Positions 62,050 to 64,000 of a stretch of 64,000 nt of DNA are shown here, in pieces. The first letter of the stretch is position 1, and each line of letters begins with the position of its first letter. A program made the translations under genes and the position numbers. The notes under the pieces are model-generated. The model saw only the letters and a program-made list of their open reading frames with translations, made no database searches and had not been told where the DNA came from. This stretch comes from Microbacterium yannicii (lineage in GTDB: Bacteria > Actinomycetota > Actinomycetes > Actinomycetales > Microbacteriaceae). The stretch is from contig NZ_JAMXMB010000008.1 in the NCBI RefSeq assembly GCF_024055635.1, positions 124,001 to 188,000 of the forward strand, given 5' to 3'.

Positions 62050-64000
62050 TCAGTGCGTGCTGAAGCTCACGACCTTGGGGGGTCGAACGACGGTGCGCGT
62101 GATCTCACGGTCGCCGAGGGCGCGGACGACCTTCTCATCGGCGCGCGCGAGGCGCTCGAGCTCTGCGGCGTCGATGCGAGCGGGAACCTGCAGGGTTCCA
62201 CGGACCTTGCCGTCGACCTGGATGATCGCCGTCACGGTCTCCTCGACGAGGAGGGTCGGATCGGCCGTGCGCCACGGCACCAGGCCCACGAAGCCCTCGT
62301 AGCCGAGGATCTGCCACATCTCCTCCGCGAGGTGCGGAGCGAACAGGTCGAGGATCATGGCGGTCGCCTCGGCGGCCTCGCGCACCGCCGGGTCGGCCCG
62401 GCCGGCCCCGCTGTCGATGACCTTGCGCGTGGCGTTGACCAGCTCCATCAGCCGGGCGACGACGACGTTGAACTTCGTCTGCTCGACGAGCCCGGGCGCG
62501 TCGGCAAGGAGGCGATGCGTGACGCGCCGCAGCGACAGATCACCCTCCGCCCAGATGGCGTCGGGCTCGCTCGAAACGTCCTTGGCGACACGCCACGCGC
62601 GCGCCAGGAATTTCTGGGCCCCGGTGGTCGACACGTCCTCCCAGTTGATGTCGTCCTCGACCGGGCCGGCGAACACCATCGCCACGCGCGACGCGTCGGC
62701 GCCCGGGTCGATCATGCTCGATGCGAACTCGACGAGGTTGCCCTTCGACTTCGACATCTTCGAGCCGCCCAGCAGCACCATGCCCTGGTTGACGAGACTC
62801 GTGAACGGCTCGGTGAAGTCGATCAGCCCCATGTCGAACAGCACCTTCGTGATGAAGCGCGCGTACAGGAGGTGCAGGATCGCGTGCTCGACGCCACCGA
62901 TGTACGAGTCGACGGGAGCCCAGCGGTTGGCCTCGGCGGACGGGAACGCCTGCGTCGGGTCGTTCGGCGCAAGGAAGCGCAGGAAGTACCAGGAGCTGTC
63001 GACGAACGTGTCCATCGTGTCGGGGTCGCGCAGCGCCGGCTCGCCTGTCTCGGGGTCCGTCGTCTTCATCCACTCGGTGGCGCCTCCGAGCGGGGAGGTC
63101 CCCCTGGGCTTCAGGTCCAGTCCGCGCGCATCGGGCAGCTCGAGCGGAAGCTGGTCGTCCGGCACCGGGACGATACGGCCGTCCTCCGTGTGGATCATCG
63201 GGATCGGCGTGCCCCAGAATCGCTGGCGTGAGATCAGCCAGTCGCGCAGGCGGTACGACTTCGCGGCACGACCCGTGCCGGCGGCCTCGAGCTGCTCGAT
63301 GATGCGCGCGATGGCGTTGCGCTTCGACAGGCCGTCCAGCGACCCGGAGTTGATCAGCCGGCCCTCTCCGGTGAGCGCAATACCGGTACGGGCGGGGTCC
63401 ACGTCGGACAGCGTCTCGACCGGGCCGGGATCGATCGGCACGCCGTCGTCGTCGAGTTCGATGACGGGGATGGCGCCGGTGATCGGCGCCGTCGTGTCCA
63501 CCACGACCTTGACGGGCAGGTCGAACGCACGGGCGAAGTCGAGGTCTCGCTGATCGTGGGCGGGCACGGCCATGACGGCGCCGTGGCCGTAGTCGGCCAG
63601 GACGTAGTCGGCCGCCCAGATCGGCAGGCGATCGCCGTTCACCGGGTTGATCGCGAAGCGGTCGAGGAACACGCCCGTCTTCGGGCGGTCCGTCGACTGG
63701 CGCTCGATGTCGGTCTCGCGCTGCACGCGCTCGAGATAGTCCTGGAAGCGCATGCGCACCTCGGCCGTCGAGCCGGCGGCGAGCTCGGCCGCCAGATCGC
63801 TGTCGGGCGCGACGACCATGAAGGTCGCGCCGTGCAGCGTGTCGGGGCGCGTCGAGAACACCGTCACCTTGTCGGCGCGGCCCTCGATCTCGAAGTCGAT
63901 GTCGGCGCCGACCGAGCGGCCGATCCAGTTACGCTGCATCCGGAGGACCTTCTGCGGCCAGAAGCCCTCGAGCTGGTTCAGGTCGTCGAGCAGCCGGTCG
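62050..64000 (-). CDS. leuS: Leucyl-tRNA synthetase, C-terminal 650 residues
   Basis: The gene enters the window from the right; its start is beyond 64000. The present part contains the editing CP1 domain ([12 protein letters not shown] and the [12 protein letters not shown] region), the catalytic KMSKS loop as [11 protein letters not shown] and the anticodon-binding and C-terminal domains. The first visible residues (ending [19 protein letters not shown]) continue the frame, so the gene is intact as far as seen. It charges tRNA-Leu, the signal sensed by the leuA attenuator 22 kb away. Confidence 0.95.
   Translation of the reverse strand, partial: DRLLDDLNQLEGFWPQKVLRMQRNWIGRSVGADIDFEIEGRADKVTVFSTRPDTLHGATFMVVAPDSDLAAELAAGSTAEVRMRFQDYLERVQRETDIERQSTDRPKTGVFLDRFAINPVNGDRLPIWAADYVLADYGHGAVMAVPAHDQRDLDFARAFDLPVKVVVDTTAPITGAIPVIELDDDGVPIDPGPVETLSDVDPARTGIALTGEGRLINSGSLDGLSKRNAIARIIEQLEAAGTGRAAKSYRLRDWLISRQRFWGTPIPMIHTEDGRIVPVPDDQLPLELPDARGLDLKPRGTSPLGGATEWMKTTDPETGEPALRDPDTMDTFVDSSWYFLRFLAPNDPTQAFPSAEANRWAPVDSYIGGVEHAILHLLYARFITKVLFDMGLIDFTEPFTSLVNQGMVLLGGSKMSKSKGNLVEFASSMIDPGADASRVAMVFAGPVEDDINWEDVSTTGAQKFLARAWRVAKDVSSEPDAIWAEGDLSLRRVTHRLLADAPGLVEQTKFNVVVARLMELVNATRKVIDSGAGRADPAVREAAEATAMILDLFAPHLAEEMWQILGYEGFVGLVPWRTADPTLLVEETVTAIIQVDGKVRGTLQVPARIDAAELERLARADEKVVRALGDREITRTVVRPPKVVSFSTH

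Overview
The window is a GC-rich (about 70 percent) stretch of an actinobacterial chromosome, most likely Microbacteriaceae and probably Microbacterium or a close relative. This rests on gene order that is typical for the group (glnA2-glnE; aceE-fasR-fabD-fabH-acpP-fabF; dusB-dgt-dnaG; recO-uppS; rsmE-hit-phoH-ybeY-CNNM-era; lepA-hemW-hrcA-dnaJ; leuS-comEA-comEC-holA-rpsT), on a bacterial type A RNase P RNA, and on family content such as PpgK, GlnA2, FasR, DUF3145 and DUF4012. I see no insertion sequence, prophage, integrase or CRISPR array. Nearly everything is intact chromosomal core, with a small accessory-looking patch at about 21.9-27.5 kb.

Layout. 1-6.25 kb: end of a secreted lysozyme-like protein, then the nitrogen pair glnA2-glnE, a small SPOR-like protein and polyphosphate glucokinase. 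6.28-6.66 kb: rnpB. 6.8-13.4 kb: an LPXTG wall protein with a DUF4012 partner, an orphan family A DNA polymerase, a coiled-coil zinc-ribbon protein, an amino acid permease and tRNA-Val. 13.5-21.2 kb: pyruvate dehydrogenase E1 followed by the FAS-II operon and its regulator FasR, which links acetyl-CoA production to fatty acid synthesis. 21.3-27.5 kb: DUF3145, a candidate iron-regulated 2OG/Fe(II) oxygenase, a DUF262-DUF1524 nuclease-like protein, a GlcNAc/glucose PTS permease, a candidate structured RNA and an odd tRNA with anticodon CAT. 27.5-38 kb: a DMT transporter, peptide deformylase, tRNA-Asn, an orphan ABC ATPase, dusB-dgt-dnaG, a DsbA-like protein and recO-uppS. 38-42.7 kb: a MarR operon, a TRIC/UPF0126 channel, leuA with a leucine attenuator, and a lipoprotein. 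42.7-53.8 kb: a long leftward run of ribosome maturation, heat-shock and translation genes, with a CIRCE operator before hrcA-dnaJ. 53.8-57.2 kb: an alpha/beta hydrolase and a beta-glucosidase/MFS pair. 57.4-64 kb: rpsT, holA, comEC-comEA and the 3' part of leuS.

Regulation visible in the DNA is richer than the gene list suggests. At least eleven genes have a TANNNT-like -10 box placed 6 or 7 bases before an ATG or GTG start, the arrangement expected of leaderless mRNAs. The leuA leader encodes a 17-residue peptide with four consecutive Leu codons. A strong hairpin separates acpP from fabF. An iron-box-like sequence sits before the oxygenase gene. The most novel-looking element is a nested multi-stem fold at 27208-27345 next to the tRNA gene, a candidate non-coding RNA I could not match to a known family from memory. 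All calls come from reading the sequence; no database search was possible.
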